From: Pezizomycotina sp. ARF18
Lineage: Eukaryota > Ascomycota
DNA: 64,000 bases
Assembly (NCBI GenBank): GCA_002224055.1
Contig: AZLU01000050.1
Coordinates: forward strand, 1 to 64,000
Direction: 5' to 3'
In this document: positions 30,966 through 40,130 of the stretch, one piece after another
Layout: each line of letters begins with the position of its first letter
Position numbering within the stretch: position 1 is the first letter of the stretch
Made by a program: the position numbers and the translations under genes
The notes under the pieces: generated by a model
What the model was told of the DNA's origin: nothing
The model's input: only the letters and a program-made list of their open reading frames with translations
Database searches by the model: none

Positions 30966-31520
30966 GTAACAATCACAATAAATTATGAATGAATTTTTTT
31001 TATTCATTTATAAAAAATAAGCTAAAAAGCGATGTCGGCTTAGCTTATCCTCATGACAAGTAGGAAGCATGAAGGGTACGACTGTTCGTCGTTTAAAAAG
31101 CTACACGAGCTGGGTTAAATACGTCGTGAGACAGTATGGTTTCTATCTTCTAGGGGAATTAGAGTAAAATAAAAACAGAATTAATTACGTAAGGAACTTA
31201 ATTATACCACGTGTAATAATTAACGCCAATCTCTGGTTTACCTGTTGTTTATGTGGCGAAGAACACAGAAAATGGATTACACAATAAACTAAAACAGATG
31301 AGTGTAGGAAGTAAAGTGCAGTAGATATAAACTAGATGGATGCGTAGATGAACTTCTAGTTTTATTTTAATCAGGATAAAGGATTAATAGATCTTATTAT
31401 AGCTAGAGTAAGTATAATGCATAAGCACGGCAGGAAAGCTATGTTGGTCAATGAGTAAAAAAAGAAACAAGATAAAATGCTGAATGAATCTAGGCATGAA
31501 ACTCATTTTAGGATACTCTT

Positions 31521-31804
31521 AAAAATACGTAGTATACTACTACGATTTATATAAAAACAAACTTTTTTTTGTTATATCAAAAATACTATAATGGTGTTAT
31601 TTAAATAACTAATAAATTTTTGCGTTTTATATAATTATAGGCTTTTGCTGAAAGATATTTAAATTTTTTAGGTAAATAAGTACTAATTTTATTTTAACTA
31701 AATATATCACTTATCGTAACTATGTATTAATTTACAAAATACACTAACAAAAAAATATATTAAAATTTGAATTTATATTTTTATAAGTAATGGGTTTTAT
31801 TAAG
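31521..31804. other. Spacer after rnl
   Basis: AT-rich. ACGTAGTATACTACTACG at 31530 is a partial palindrome. No gene seen. Confidence 0.5.
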
Positions 31805-31915
31805 AAAGATATAATTTAATTGGTAAAATGAAAAATAAAAAAAAGTATTTCGGTCGTGATAGCGAACCGCGAAATATATTTATATTTTAATTCAAATATA
31901 TACTTGATATCTTTA
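31805..31915 (+). tRNA. tRNA-like sequence, AAAGATA family, copy 3, with hairpin insert
   Basis: Acceptor AAAGATA/TATCTTT and D arm ATTTAATTGGTAAAAT are kept. The anticodon region contains ATTTCGGTCGTGATAGCG and AACCGCGAAAT, a GC-richer hairpin not present in sister copies. Confidence 0.45.
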
Positions 31916-31916
31916 T

Positions 31917-32330
31917 ATGCTCTTAATGAGCTCAATTTTATTTTTTATTAAATAATACCGTTACTTTTAGACGGTTAAATTATTTCCTTTAATAAAATAA
32001 CTATGATAGTATTACTTTATTCATCTGGTTTAGGCTTTAAAACGTTATTCTTATTGCCTTATATTCAAAAATATATATATAGTGGTTTATGTCAAGTATC
32101 ATCTTTTAGCAAACATTTGTAATTTTTGTTTCTATATTGAGTATTATAATACTTCAATTAAGCTCTTTCTATTATAGATATTTATAACATAAAGGAAATA
32201 TATTTAATCACAAATCAGACTCTGACAAACGTTTCGATTTTATTTAAAAATAAAAAAAAATGAACAGGTAATGTTTATCGAAATCAAAATTATAATAATA
32301 TTTCTGGTTTCAACTTATAAATTATTCAAC
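31917..32330 (+). pseudogene. Decayed copy of nad2 5' part
   Basis: Aligned with 61024-61430 throughout (ATGATAGTATTACTTTATTC; GGTTTATGTCAAGTATCATC; CTTCAATTAAGCTCTTTC; AAACGTTTCGATTTTATTT), with many indels. It is preceded by the same tRNA-like sequence as the real gene. Confidence 0.85.
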
Positions 32331-32583
32331 ATATAAATTATTCTAAGTTCCATAATTTTCACTCCCTCCCCTCAACATATAAATTATTCTAAGTACCATA
32401 ATTTTAACTGCGTCTGGGTATATATTAAATTAAAACTTATTAATAAAAGGAAACAGTAAATACTTTTAATAAAATTGAAAAAATTTCTTTCCTCATTTAT
32501 TCAAGACCTATACAGGTCTTGAATAAAGGTATTTCACTTAGCTGTTCTAATCTATAGATTATTAACACTAAATATAATTTTAA
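32331..32583. repeat. Spacer with tandem repeat
   Basis: CAACATATAAATTATTCTAA plus GTxCCATAATTTT occurs twice at 32327-32410. 32500-32530 has a short inverted repeat (AAGACCTATACAGGTCTTG). Confidence 0.65.
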
Positions 32584-32670
32584 AGGAAATTAAATGGCAC
32601 ACTCTGCTAGAGTTGTTTTCAACAATTGCTTATTATCGCTAGAGTAGAGGTTCAAATCCTCTATTTCCTA
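32584..32670 (+). tRNA. tRNA-like gene, class II shape, anticodon unclear
   Basis: Acceptor AGGAAAT/ATTTCCT and T arm AGAGG-TTCAAAT-CCTCT are perfect. The best central arm is AGTTG-TTTTCAA-CAATT (UUC, Glu), but then the variable region is 18 nt, which is wrong for Glu. An alternative loop CTGCTAG would give GCU. CTAGAGTTG and CTAGAGTAG hint at an internal duplication. A good tRNA-Glu exists at 37025. Confidence 0.5.
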
Positions 32671-33020
32671 AGAATAATTAGAGAATTTTTACTTACACTC
32701 AAGAGTCATATTAAGTAAATATAAGGACTTGACAAAATATATATGATAAAATTTATTATAAATTTTATTATTATATATAAGTAGTAATAGTATAAATTAA
32801 TAATTTTGTAATTACTATAAAACTTTTAAAATTATTAGCTTAAGGTAAATCCGTCCCTTTGTTACAGATTGATATGTGTTAAATTTAAATATAGTTAACA
32901 ATATACACTTTGGCGAGCAAAAGTAGAAATAAAATGGTTAGTTATTTAGTAATCTAAATAATAATTTATAATAGTTGCGGATCAACTAGAATGAGTTAGT
33001 GAAATAAAATATTTCAAAAA
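32671..33020. other. AT-rich spacer
   Basis: No gene or clear repeat. GTTGCGGATCAACTAGAATG at 32974 is a GC-richer spot. Confidence 0.45.
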
Positions 33021-33093
33021 TCACGTTTAGCTTAATTGGTAAAGCATTCCACTACGGATGGAAAGACTATCTGTTCAAGTCAGATCACGTGAT
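33021..33093 (+). tRNA. trnR: tRNA-Arg (ACG), copy 2
   Basis: Same as 5177-5249 but with acceptor TCACGTT/CACGTGA, one base pair stronger (C-G). Anticodon arm TTCCA-CTACGGA-TGGAA. Confidence 0.9.
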
Positions 33094-33535
33094 AAGTATA
33101 ACATGTATGTACTACTGTATATAGGTTAGTAAGTAGTACATATGTATGTAGTACTATTATTATTTAGTTTCTCTAAATTGAATATAACGAGTAAATAGGA
33201 TTTCAAAAACAGATGAATTTTACAAATTAATATCAGTCAGAAATTTGGCTCTGACGTCTAATTAAAGATAATAGTATTGTAAAAGATAAATATACGCTTC
33301 ATTAGTGATTTATCTTTTACTTTTAATTTTTAAAATCTTAAGTTAAAACGATTAACTCTTTGGGAGGTTTTAACTAAATTAAAAGTAATGAGATTTACTT
33401 AAATAATTAATAAGAGCGCTCCTCTTTGATTTAATAATAAAAAAAATAATAAAAAAAAAAAAGTCTAAAAAAATAGTTCTAAATAAAACAATAAATCTAA
33501 CTAATAAAACAAACACAAAAAAAAATACCACAAAA
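33094..33535 (+). repeat. Duplicate of the cob leader
   Basis: Near-identical to 5250-5700, but it leads into an unidentified ORF and not into cob. Confidence 0.88.
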
Positions 33536-33556
33536 TTATATGGTTTATTTCAATAA

Positions 33557-34072
33557 CTATCATCTTTACAAACAAAAATTTTTAATCCCTTTATTGAACA
33601 CACTTTGGATATCCCTTTTAATCATTTAGCTATATTATTGTGTATAATTTTAGTGTCATCGGTATCTTTTTATTTTATGATAAATGCTAATAGTTCAATT
33701 AATGAAAGAAATAGCGACATGGTTAACTTAGCTTATAGGTACGATGAAAGAGCTAGTAAGTATCTTATTTTCGATAAATGAGATCCTACTTTTTCACATG
33801 AAAGAAGAATATTCAATTCGCCTTTTGGTTCTCGCCCTGGGGATATAACACATGTTACGTTTAATGGGGAAGAGTACCGATGTCTTGCTAAAAGTCATGG
33901 TCCTCTGCAGAAATGACGTGATGTCAAGAGGGATCAGGAATTTGCTTGTAAAAACTTTCGTGACATTGAAGCTTATTCTAATGGTTTACCTGCTATAGTA
34001 TCACGTGGTCAAAATTGTCGAATTTATCTCTATGAAGCCGATTTTGAACTAATAATAGATGATTTAAACTAA
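33557..34072 (+). CDS. Unidentified ORF with one membrane helix (171 residues, no ATG at its start)
   Basis: With TGA as Trp the frame is open from 33557 to TAA at 34070. It reads SSLQTKIFNPFIEHTLDIP, a hydrophobic helix AILLCIILVSSVSFYFM, then a polar domain: YDERASKYLIFDKWDPTF, SHERRIFNSPFGSRPGDIT, VTFNGEEYRCLAKSHGPLQ, AYSNGLPAIVSRG and YEADFELIIDDLN. An ATG at 33540 lies one base out of frame. CGT, CGC, CGA, GGG and TCG codons are commoner than in the respiratory genes. Translated as code 1 it is cut by two TGA codons. I do not recognise the family. It sits between the copied cob leader and an atp6 copy. Confidence 0.7.
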
Positions 34073-34109
34073 TAATGGATTATTAAGTTTTGAAATCTTC
34101 GCTTGAATG

Positions 34110-34680
34110 AATTTTATTTAATTATAAGTCTCTTAATTGCTTTTATTTTAAATATATTAGGAAATAATAATAATATAATTTCAAATAATTGATCTATAAA
34201 TCAAGAATCAATTTATGCAACAATGAATAATTTAGTTATAAATCAAATAAGCGCTATTAAAGGTCAAATTTATTTTCCCTTTATATATTCTTTATTTATT
34301 TTTATACTTATAAATAATTTACTCGGAATGGTACCTTATAGTTTTGCTTCAACTTCCCATGTTATTTTAACTTTCTCACTTAGTTTCACTATAGTTTTAG
34401 GTGCAACAATATTAGGTTTCCAAACTCATGGTCTTAAATTCTTTTCTTTTGTGCCGCTGGATGTCCTCTTGCTTTGCTTCCTTTAGTAGTACGTATAGAA
34501 TTTATCTTATCTTTCTAAATGTATATCTTTAGGTTTAAGATTAGTGCTAACGATGTGGCAGTCACATACTATTTAAGTATCTTAAGTGGTTTAATTTATA
34601 CTATTATGACATCAGGTTTTATTTTTTGTAATTTAGCATTACTCCTTTTAGCTTTTATTATTTTACAATTTTAATTTTCC
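34110..34680 (+). pseudogene. Intron-less partial copy of atp6
   Basis: Begins inside exon 2 (FYLIISLLIAFILNILGNN) and runs through NWSINQESIYATMNN in an open frame to GFQTHGLKFFSF. The exon 2/exon 3 junction CTTCCT|TTAGTAGTACGTATAG is continuous, without intron 2. Later parts are frameshifted, and the C-terminus differs (FIILQF then stop). It could be an allele from before intron gain, or a copy made from spliced RNA. Confidence 0.88.
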
Positions 34681-35107
34681 ACCATTTCTTTCATAATGGA
34701 TGAAGTGAACTTTTTTATATTAAGTACCGCAGTCCAACCATAGAAAAAAAAATATTAAATACTTTTTTATATTTTTTATATATTTATTTATTCTTAACAA
34801 CATTTATTAGTGTAATTAAAAATACACTTTTCAACATATTTCAAAAAATCTCTCGCGTAACGTATTAACAAATATTTATGAATAAAAAACCCTCTCTACC
34901 ATTAATAATGTTTCATCATTTATTTTTAATTTAGTTTAGTATATATATAAGTAATATAATTATAATTTAATGTTTATTAATTAAATAGTTATCCGTAGGT
35001 TAACTAATTTAATGAATCTCCGTTATTAAAATAAATAATATATAAGTAATAATATTATAATAATTTTAATTTATTAATTATTAAATTAGAGAAATTTATT
35101 TTATATA
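34681..35107. other. AT-rich spacer
   Basis: 34672-34755 (TTTTCCACC.. to GTACCGCAGTCCAACCAT) resembles 4445-4510 upstream of tRNA-Tyr. CTCTCGCGTAACG at 34852 is a GC-richer spot. No gene. Confidence 0.45.
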
Positions 35108-35178
35108 ACTCAGTTAACATAAAAGTAATGTATCCGTTTTGTAATCGGAATAAGTAAGTGCGATACTTGCACTGAGTT
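35108..35178 (+). tRNA. trnT: tRNA-Thr (UGU)
   Basis: Acceptor ACTCAGT/ACTGAGT perfect, D arm ACAT-AAAAGTA-ATGT (no GG pair in the loop), anticodon loop TTTGTAA with stem TCCGT/TCGGA (inner U-U), T arm GTAAG-TGCGATA-CTTGC. Confidence 0.88.
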
Positions 35179-35815
35179 TTTAGGGGTAATGTATGTAAAA
35201 AAATTTTTTAATTAAAAATTTTATAAGTAATGTATTTTTAAAAAATATAATTTTTTTTTTAATTATAAAATTTATAAGAAATGAATGTATTTTAAAATAA
35301 AAAAAATTAATATTAATACATTATTAATATAGAAAGGAAACACCTTTAAATTAATTAATTTTAATTTTAGAAAAAGGTAAATAAATAAATATTGTACCAG
35401 GTACGAAAAAAAAAATCTGGAAACTCAAAATGACTTTTCTCTCTTTTAAGAGTATAACTTATTTATGATAAGGGTCAAACATATCTCAGCCGCGTAAAAT
35501 CGCTCCGCGAGGGATATAATTTGCTCTATTAAATATAAAAATAATCGATATAGTATGTTCGCACTTTAAATGTGTATTTAGTGTAGAATTGGGGTGCAAT
35601 TTTTCACGATGAAAAGAATTCATAAAAATACCGTCTTTATTCCTTTTTCCGGGATAAATAAAAGGATGGTAGGTTGCTACATCCAAATTCTGTGTGACTA
35701 TAATTCATTTTCCAATCGTAATATTAGATACTTTACCCAGTTTACACGCTGTACTAATTTTGCTACAAGTGACTAATTACATTTAAAACAATCGCTTAAT
35801 TCTAACTCTGTTTTT
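35179..35815. repeat. Repeat-rich spacer shared with 49040-49500
   Basis: 35200-35385 has two TATAAAATTTATAAGTAATG-type units and one AAAGG-AAACA-CCTTT repeat. 35395-35620 (CGTAAAATCGCTCCGCGAGG; AATTTGCTCTATTAAATATA; GATATAGTATGTTC) has a close copy at 49320-49410. At 35695-35790 a frame IIHFPIVILDTLPSLHAVLI could be a displaced host-gene scrap; not identified. Confidence 0.55.
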
Positions 35816-35865
35816 ATGCAACTCTTAGGTAATTTTTCTAGCAGAGCTTTTTCTACTACTAGCTC

Positions 35866-36590
35866 GTTCTGAAAATAATAATAATAAAATAAAACCAGCA
35901 GTAGTATATACTAATGCAGATACTCAAAAACTGGATATATTACGAGAGAATAAAAATAAAAGCGGAATTTATCGGTGAATTATTAAAGAGACAGGAGAAT
36001 CTTATGTGGGTTCTGCTGTTAATTTATCTAAAAGATTTCGCGTCTATTATTCTCTGGTTATTATCTAACATATTTTAAGAAATCTAAAAGCCGCATTCTT
36101 AGTGCTATACTAAAATATGGTTATAGTAAATTTACTCTAGAAATCCTTGAGTACTGTGAACCAGAAAATGTTTTAAATAGAGAACAATATTATATTGACT
36201 TATTGAACCCAGAATATAATATTTCTAAAACAGCTGGTGCAGCAATGATGGGTAGAAATCATTCAGAAGAAACTCAAGCTATGATGTCTAGATCTAAAGC
36301 AGGAGAAAAAAATCCTATGTTTGGAAAAAAAGGGAAAACATACTTTGTTTGGTAAAAAACATTCTGAAGAATTCTTAGCTAAACAGGTTGCTGCAAAAAG
36401 AGAAAAATGTCAACAAATTAAGGTGAAGGATTTGACTCTAAATCAAACAACTATCTATGATTCTATCCGGGCAGCCGGTAGAGCCTTAGATATTAATCAT
36501 TCTAGAATATTAGTTTATTTTTTTTTAAATCAAAAGAGCCCGGTAGATATATTTTCAAAAAAGTGTAAAAGCTTAATTGTTTTTATTTAA
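35866..36590 (+). pseudogene. GIY-YIG homing endonuclease, frameshifted (paralogue of 52225-52985)
   Basis: Reads KPAVVYTNADTQKLDILRE, SGIYRWIIKETGESYVGSA, VNLSKRFR, then FGYSKFTLEILEYCEPENV-like and NREQYYIDLLNPEYNI. NUMOD3 repeats and YDSIRAAGRALDINHSRIL follow; the end is KKCKSLIVFI. GIY, YVG, Arg and Glu positions are present. At least three shifts lie in runs. Downstream is the rps3-tail/tRNA module, as in its paralogue. Confidence 0.82.
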
Positions 36591-36599
36591 TATTTTCTT

Positions 36600-36693
36600 C
36601 TGCAATAATTTTTGATTATCATTTTTTTTCATAAGTCCCATATTCCGAAGTACTTGAATCCCCCCCCATATCGTCTATATAGTTAAATTTTGA
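36600..36693 (+). repeat. Copy of the rps3 3' end and its flank
   Basis: TTGATTATCATTTTTTTTCA and TATCGTCTATATAGTTAAAT match the last rps3 codons (..WLSFFS, 55748-55771) and the spacer to tRNA-Val (55772-55829). Confidence 0.75.
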
Positions 36694-36761
36694 AGGGATA
36701 TAATTTAATGGTAGAATATTTGTTTTAACAATATATAAAGGTTCGATTCCTTTTATCTCTA
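36694..36761 (+). tRNA. tRNA-like sequence replacing tRNA-Val, anticodon arm degenerate
   Basis: Acceptor AGGGATA/TATCTCT and T arm AAAGG-TTCGATT-CCTTT are fine. The central arm reads TTTGTTTTAACAATAT, with no proper 7-nt loop. Confidence 0.45.
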
Positions 36762-36925
36762 TTACCTATTGATCTGTAGGTTTATTAATGGTACTCTTAA
36801 ACCTAATTAATAATATTTTAAAGTAAAAGCTTTCAGAGTTAAAAGTTGATTATCATTTTTTTTTCATAAAGTTGCATGTACAGAAGGCATTTTTATCCAT
36901 TCTCGTCTATATAGTTAAAATTTAA

Positions 36926-36996
36926 AAGGGTTTAGTTTAACGGTAGAATAGTTGTTTTACACATAATTTGTAAAGGTTCGAGTCCTTTAGTCCTTT
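36926..36996 (+). tRNA. trnV: tRNA-Val (UAC), diverged copy
   Basis: Anticodon arm GTTGT-TTTACAC-ATAAT with one mismatch; T arm AAAGG-TTCGAGT-CCTTT; acceptor AAGGGTT/AGTCCTT with G-U pairs. The 3' end is followed by extra TTAGTCC units (slippage). The rps3-tail flank precedes it (36845-36925). Confidence 0.6.
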
Positions 36997-37024
36997 AGTC
37001 CTATTGTTATTTAAATAGTGATTA

Positions 37025-37095
37025 GACCCAATCGTTAAATAGTATGACATGATATTTTCAACATCATTTTGGGGGTGCAAGTCCCTCTTGGGTTA
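37025..37095 (+). tRNA. trnE: tRNA-Glu (UUC)
   Basis: Acceptor GACCCAA/TTGGGTT, D arm GTTA-AATAGTA-TGAC, anticodon arm TGATA-TTTTCAA-CATCA (innermost A-C mismatch), T arm GGGGG-TGCAAGT-CCCTC. Confidence 0.82.
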
Positions 37096-37255
37096 AAAAA
37101 TATATTAATATATAAATTTAATAATAGATTTGTTACTAATATTTTTTTTAGTTAATAATTTTTATAAATAATAAGTTTTTTATTAATAATTTTTATAAGT
37201 AATAAGTTTTTAATTAATAATTTTTATAAGTAATGAGTTTTTAATCTTGATAACC

Positions 37256-37326
37256 ATGATATTAGCTTAACGGTAAAGTACTTCATTTCAGATGATGAGA
37301 TATCTGTTCAATTCAGATATATCAAT
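37256..37326 (+). tRNA. UCA-anticodon tRNA-like gene, copy B
   Basis: Identical to copy A (13561): CTTCA-TTTCAGA-TGATG anticodon arm. Confidence 0.65.
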
Positions 37327-37555
37327 TAATTTTTTTACGGCGATTTCTTTAAAATGTTAATAATTAAATAAAGCTAGCCTTCATTCAACTTCCTAAGAGA
37401 GGAAGTGAATGAAGGGCAAATTTAATTTAGTAATTAAATAATTGTTTAATATATTTATTCAATAATTAACTCAAATAGTCTTATTATATTTCTATTAAAT
37501 TAGCTTTTAAATTAAAGGTATATTTAAGCATTATATAAAAAAAACCAGATGAAAA
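37327..37555 (+). repeat. Leader copy B with palindrome
   Basis: Same blocks as copy A, including the CATTCAACTTCCTAAG..GAAGTGAATG hairpin (37377-37416). It is cut shorter at its 3' end, where an unknown coding remnant begins. Confidence 0.75.
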
Positions 37556-38040
37556 ATTAATTTACAACTGAATTTGCTTTTAAACAAAGACAAAAAGTAA
37601 GATGCACACCTTGAAATAGTTACACATGAGCTTATAGATTAACTAATAGTAACGGAATTCCATTATTTATTTGATTTAAACATCTTAGTTCTTATATTAG
37701 ATATAATGAATTAAAAGACCAAATTCGATCCTAACAAAACACTTTACAATTTAATTAGAGTAACCATGATTTCACATATCAATTCTGATTATTTCTATTA
37801 TCCTTTAAATGAGGTAGCTTTACAATTTTATAATGTTTTTGATGATGATTTAGATTTAAATGAAAGTTTAGATTCAATAAATTCAATGAATAAAAATTCA
37901 GGAATAATAGTAAACTTTATAATAATTTGAAATCTAATATATTTATGCCCAAAAAATTTTTCGTAATAGAAATTTTGCGATGTATAAATATTTAGATATG
38001 TTAGATGGATTTAATAAACATCTAAATAATTTTTAATCTA
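37556..38040 (+). pseudogene. Unidentified interrupted coding remnant
   Basis: With TGA as Trp, stretches read TTEFAFKQRQKVRCTPWNS, YTWAYRLTNSNGIPLFIWF, DPNKTLYNLIRVTMISHIN, SDYFYYPLNEVALQFYNVF and RNFAMYKYLDMLDGFNKHL. The protein-like character is clear (TGA codons where Trp is plausible, normal residue mix), but the frame is interrupted. I recognise no family. It could come from a mitochondrial plasmid; that is inference only. Confidence 0.5.
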
Positions 38041-38069
38041 ATTACAAAGTGATCTATATTATAGTTTTT

Positions 38070-38220
38070 GTTTTTACAACTTATAAAGTTGCATGTACAG
38101 AAGGCTTAATTTTCCATTATCGTCTATATAGTTAAATTTTAAAAGGATTTAGTTTAAGAGGTAGAATAGTTGTTTTATACACAATTTGTAAATGTTCGAC
38201 TCCTTTAGTTCTTAAAATAG
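38070..38220 (+). repeat. rps3 3' flank copy plus degenerate tRNA-Val
   Basis: AAAGTTGCATGTACAGAAGG and TATCGTCTATATAGTTAAAT, then a tRNA with loop TTTATAC (UAU) and a poor T stem (AAATG/CCTTT). Likely a pseudogene. Confidence 0.65.
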
Positions 38221-38289
38221 AAGGGTATTAAAAAAAATTAGATGAAAATGATAATTTAAATAAAAGTCATAATTGAAAATAATAGTAAA

Positions 38290-38370
38290 ATTAATGGGTG
38301 TGATGATATTATAAATTTTAGGGAGGAATATAATTACATTTGTATACTCAAGGCATGACAAAAGTTTTTA
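38290..38370 (+). pseudogene. Degenerate copy of tRNA-Leu (UAG) start
   Basis: AATTAATGGGTGTGATGA equals 54164-54181, then it diverges but ends AAGGCATGAC-like. The fold is lost. Confidence 0.5.
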
Positions 38371-38399
38371 TTAAAAATAAAATAATTCAGGATAGAAAA

Positions 38400-38590
38400 A
38401 ATAATTTTTAATTATAAAATTTATAAGTAATGGGATTTAAAATAACAATTTTTTAATTATAAATTTTATAAGTAATGTATTCTAAAAATAGAATTTTTTT
38501 TCTCTTATATAAATATTTAATAATACTAATAATATAGAAAGGAAACACCTTTAAATTAATTTCATTTAATTTTAGAAAAAGGTAAATACT
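38400..38590. repeat. TATAAAATTTATAAGT units plus AAAGG-AAACA-CCTTT repeat
   Basis: Same order as at 35200-35385 and 49040-49215. Confidence 0.75.
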
Positions 38591-38765
38591 AGCACAAATA
38601 AAAGTAATAGACACCTTTACCAATGAAATAATTATGTATGAATCTTTACGTAAAGCAGCTGTACAGTTAGGTACAAATCATAATACTATTAGAAATTATT
38701 TCAAAAACAATAAATTATACCAAGATAGATATAGTTTATTAGTTATTAAAAACACTTCACAGTAG
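38589..38765 (+). pseudogene. GIY-YIG C-terminal remnant in an open frame
   Basis: Reads LAQIKVIDTFTNEIIMYES, LRKAAVQLGTNHNTIRNYF and KNNKLYQDRYSLLVIKNTS before TAG. This is the helix-turn-helix tail only; the catalytic part is missing. Confidence 0.7.
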
Positions 38766-38807
38766 TCTTCTTGGTTTTGGTTAAAAAAATAATTAAATAA
38801 TCTTTGA

Positions 38808-38878
38808 TGCGAAATAGTGTAATGGTAACATTATTGACTCATGACCAATAGAAGAAGGTTCGATTCCTTTATTCGCAA
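38808..38878 (+). tRNA. trnM: tRNA-Met (CAU), second type
   Basis: Acceptor TGCGAAA/ATTCGCA (inner A-A), anticodon loop CTCATGA in ATTGA/CCAAT (inner mismatch), T arm GAAGG-TTCGATT-CCTTT. It may be the initiator, the elongator or an Ile(CAU) with modified C34; sequence alone does not decide. Confidence 0.78.
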
Positions 38879-38887
38879 AAAAAAATT

Positions 38888-39240
38888 AGAAAAATATAAA
38901 TTAAAGGGTAAAATAAAAATAGTAATATTTTAATTCAGGCTTCAATACCTGATATCTTAATATGCTTTTAATGAGCTTAATTTTAATTTTATCAAAAGGT
39001 GCTATCACTTTTAGATGGGATAATAATATTCTCTTTAGAATAACTATTTTAGTATTACTTATCTGTTTTAAGCTATGAAATGTTATTCTTATTGCTTTGC
39101 TTAACAGGGATTTTATATATAGTAGTGTATATCAAGTTTCACTTATACGCTTCTTGGTATTTTTGTTCACCTGGACCGTTAAATAATTATTGAGTACTTC
39201 GAATAATTGTTTATTTACAAAGGATCATTACTAGTTTAAT
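38888..39240 (+). pseudogene. tRNA-like sequence (copy 4) followed by decayed nad2 start
   Basis: A degenerate AAAGGGT..TATCTTA tRNA-like part, then GCTTTTAATGAGCTTAATTT, TTAGATGGGATAATAAT, TTAGTATTACTTATCTG and AGTGTATATCAAGTTTC follow nad2 61025-61215. After about 39200 it leaves nad2. Confidence 0.7.
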
Positions 39241-39299
39241 TAAATTACCTGATTTAATTACGAGTTTAATTAAAAAGTAATGTATTAATTAAGAAATTT

Positions 39300-39730
39300 G
39301 CTAAGGTATCATTCTTAACGCGTACATTAACTTCTATTTCTTATGACAAAAGTTCTTCATCAAATTTAACTTTGATTTTTTTATTATTTTTTATTTCTTA
39401 TAAAAGTATCATCCCGTACATTAACTTCTACTTCTTATGGCAATAGTTCTTTAAAAATATATAAAATATATTTATTCTATTTGTTTACTATATCAAATTT
39501 TACTTTGATTTTTTTTTATTATTTCTTAAAATATCATCCTTAACGCGTACATTAACTTCTACTTCTTACGTTGATAATTTTTTTAATAAAAAATATAATA
39601 TTTACTTATCAACATCTTTATATTTAACCATATCAATTTTAACTTTGATATTATTATTATTTATTACAAAATCTAATGAATTACTAAGTATTGCCAATAT
39701 ATTGGCTCTTATAATATTTAACCCTTAATG
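39300..39730 (+). repeat. Triplicated segment resembling a gene C-terminus (nad2?)
   Basis: TATCATxCTTAACGCGTACA plus TTAACTTCTAxTTCTTA occurs three times (39306, 39405, 39532). The last is followed by an open stretch LYLTISILTLILLLFITKS and NELLSIANILALIIFNP before TAA. The same end occurs at 59640-59745, where nad2 pieces (KRLFAYSTISHVGF) stand just upstream. It is therefore likely a copied nad2 end. A GIY-YIG gene follows in both places. Confidence 0.55.
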
Positions 39731-39749
39731 AATAAAAATAAAAAATAAC

Positions 39750-40130
39750 ATGAATATAAAAAAAAGTGATGGTTTAAAGTATGTAAAATATTCAACTAAT
39801 TCTAAAGATCTTTCTATAACTTCAATTAAATTCTATAAAAATGCTGATGTTCAAAAAGTGTTTCCGTGAACGGAAACACAAAATAAAGGGAAATCAGGAA
39901 TTTATTTATGAAAAAATGAAACAAATGGAAAGTTATATGTTGGAAGCTCACAGGATCTTGCACGTCGTTTAAGACAATATTATAGTATTAATCATATTAC
40001 TAAATATTCTGGTATATTAATAGAGCTTTATTAAAGGATGGGTATTCTTCTTTTAGCTTATATATTTTAGAATATTGCGATGAAAAAGATCTTTTACAAC
40101 GAGAGCAATATTATTTAGATCTTCTGGCTT
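39750..40130 (+). pseudogene. GIY-YIG endonuclease, cut off after the catalytic domain
   Basis: Reads MNIKKSDGLKYVKYSTNSK, NADVQKVFPWTETQ (a palindrome GTGTTTCCGTGAACGGAAAC codes part of this), KSGIYLWKNETNGKLYVGS, SQDLARRLRQYYSINHITK. After a shift it goes on SSFSLYILEYCDEKDLLQR and EQYYLDLL. At 40130 it stops resembling the family and the foreign-looking block begins. Confidence 0.8.

Larger units (their letters stand above)
29519..31029 (+). other. Intron in rnl peptidyl-transferase region
   Basis: The rRNA exon ends GGCACCT and resumes CGATGTCGG, i.e. about E. coli position 2504, one base after a T. The intron ends in G. It is 1.5 kb with an endonuclease gene at its 5' side, as in group I introns. 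The yeast omega site (GGGATAACAGG) lies 50 nt upstream and is not interrupted here. Confidence 0.85.
25590..31520 (+). rRNA. rnl: Large-subunit (LSU) ribosomal RNA, with one intron
   Basis: Clear LSU blocks run in order: GGAAAAGAAATCAAAAGAGA (25758), GGGGAACCTTCCTCTAAGG, GTGACTAGGATAGCTGG, GAATGCTGACATGAGTAACG-like, TAGAGAATACGAAGGCGAAG, CTCGGTAACTTTGGGATAAG, GTCCAAAGGTAGCGAAATC, AGACGAGAAGACCCTATGC, CTAGGGATAACAGGCTAAT and GTTTGGCACCT. After the intron come CGATGTCGGCTTAGC and the 3' domain (CTGTTCGTCGTTTAAA; GCTGGGTTAAATACGTCGTG). Ends are estimates. Insertions expand the variable region at 27085-27560 and the stretches at 28140-28770 and 28850-29240, making the mature RNA long. Confidence 0.95.

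Noticed and set aside
35486-35776. Two overlapping frames of 60-66 residues on opposite strands
   Set aside because: They fall in a repeat that has a copy at 49320-49480 without the frames.
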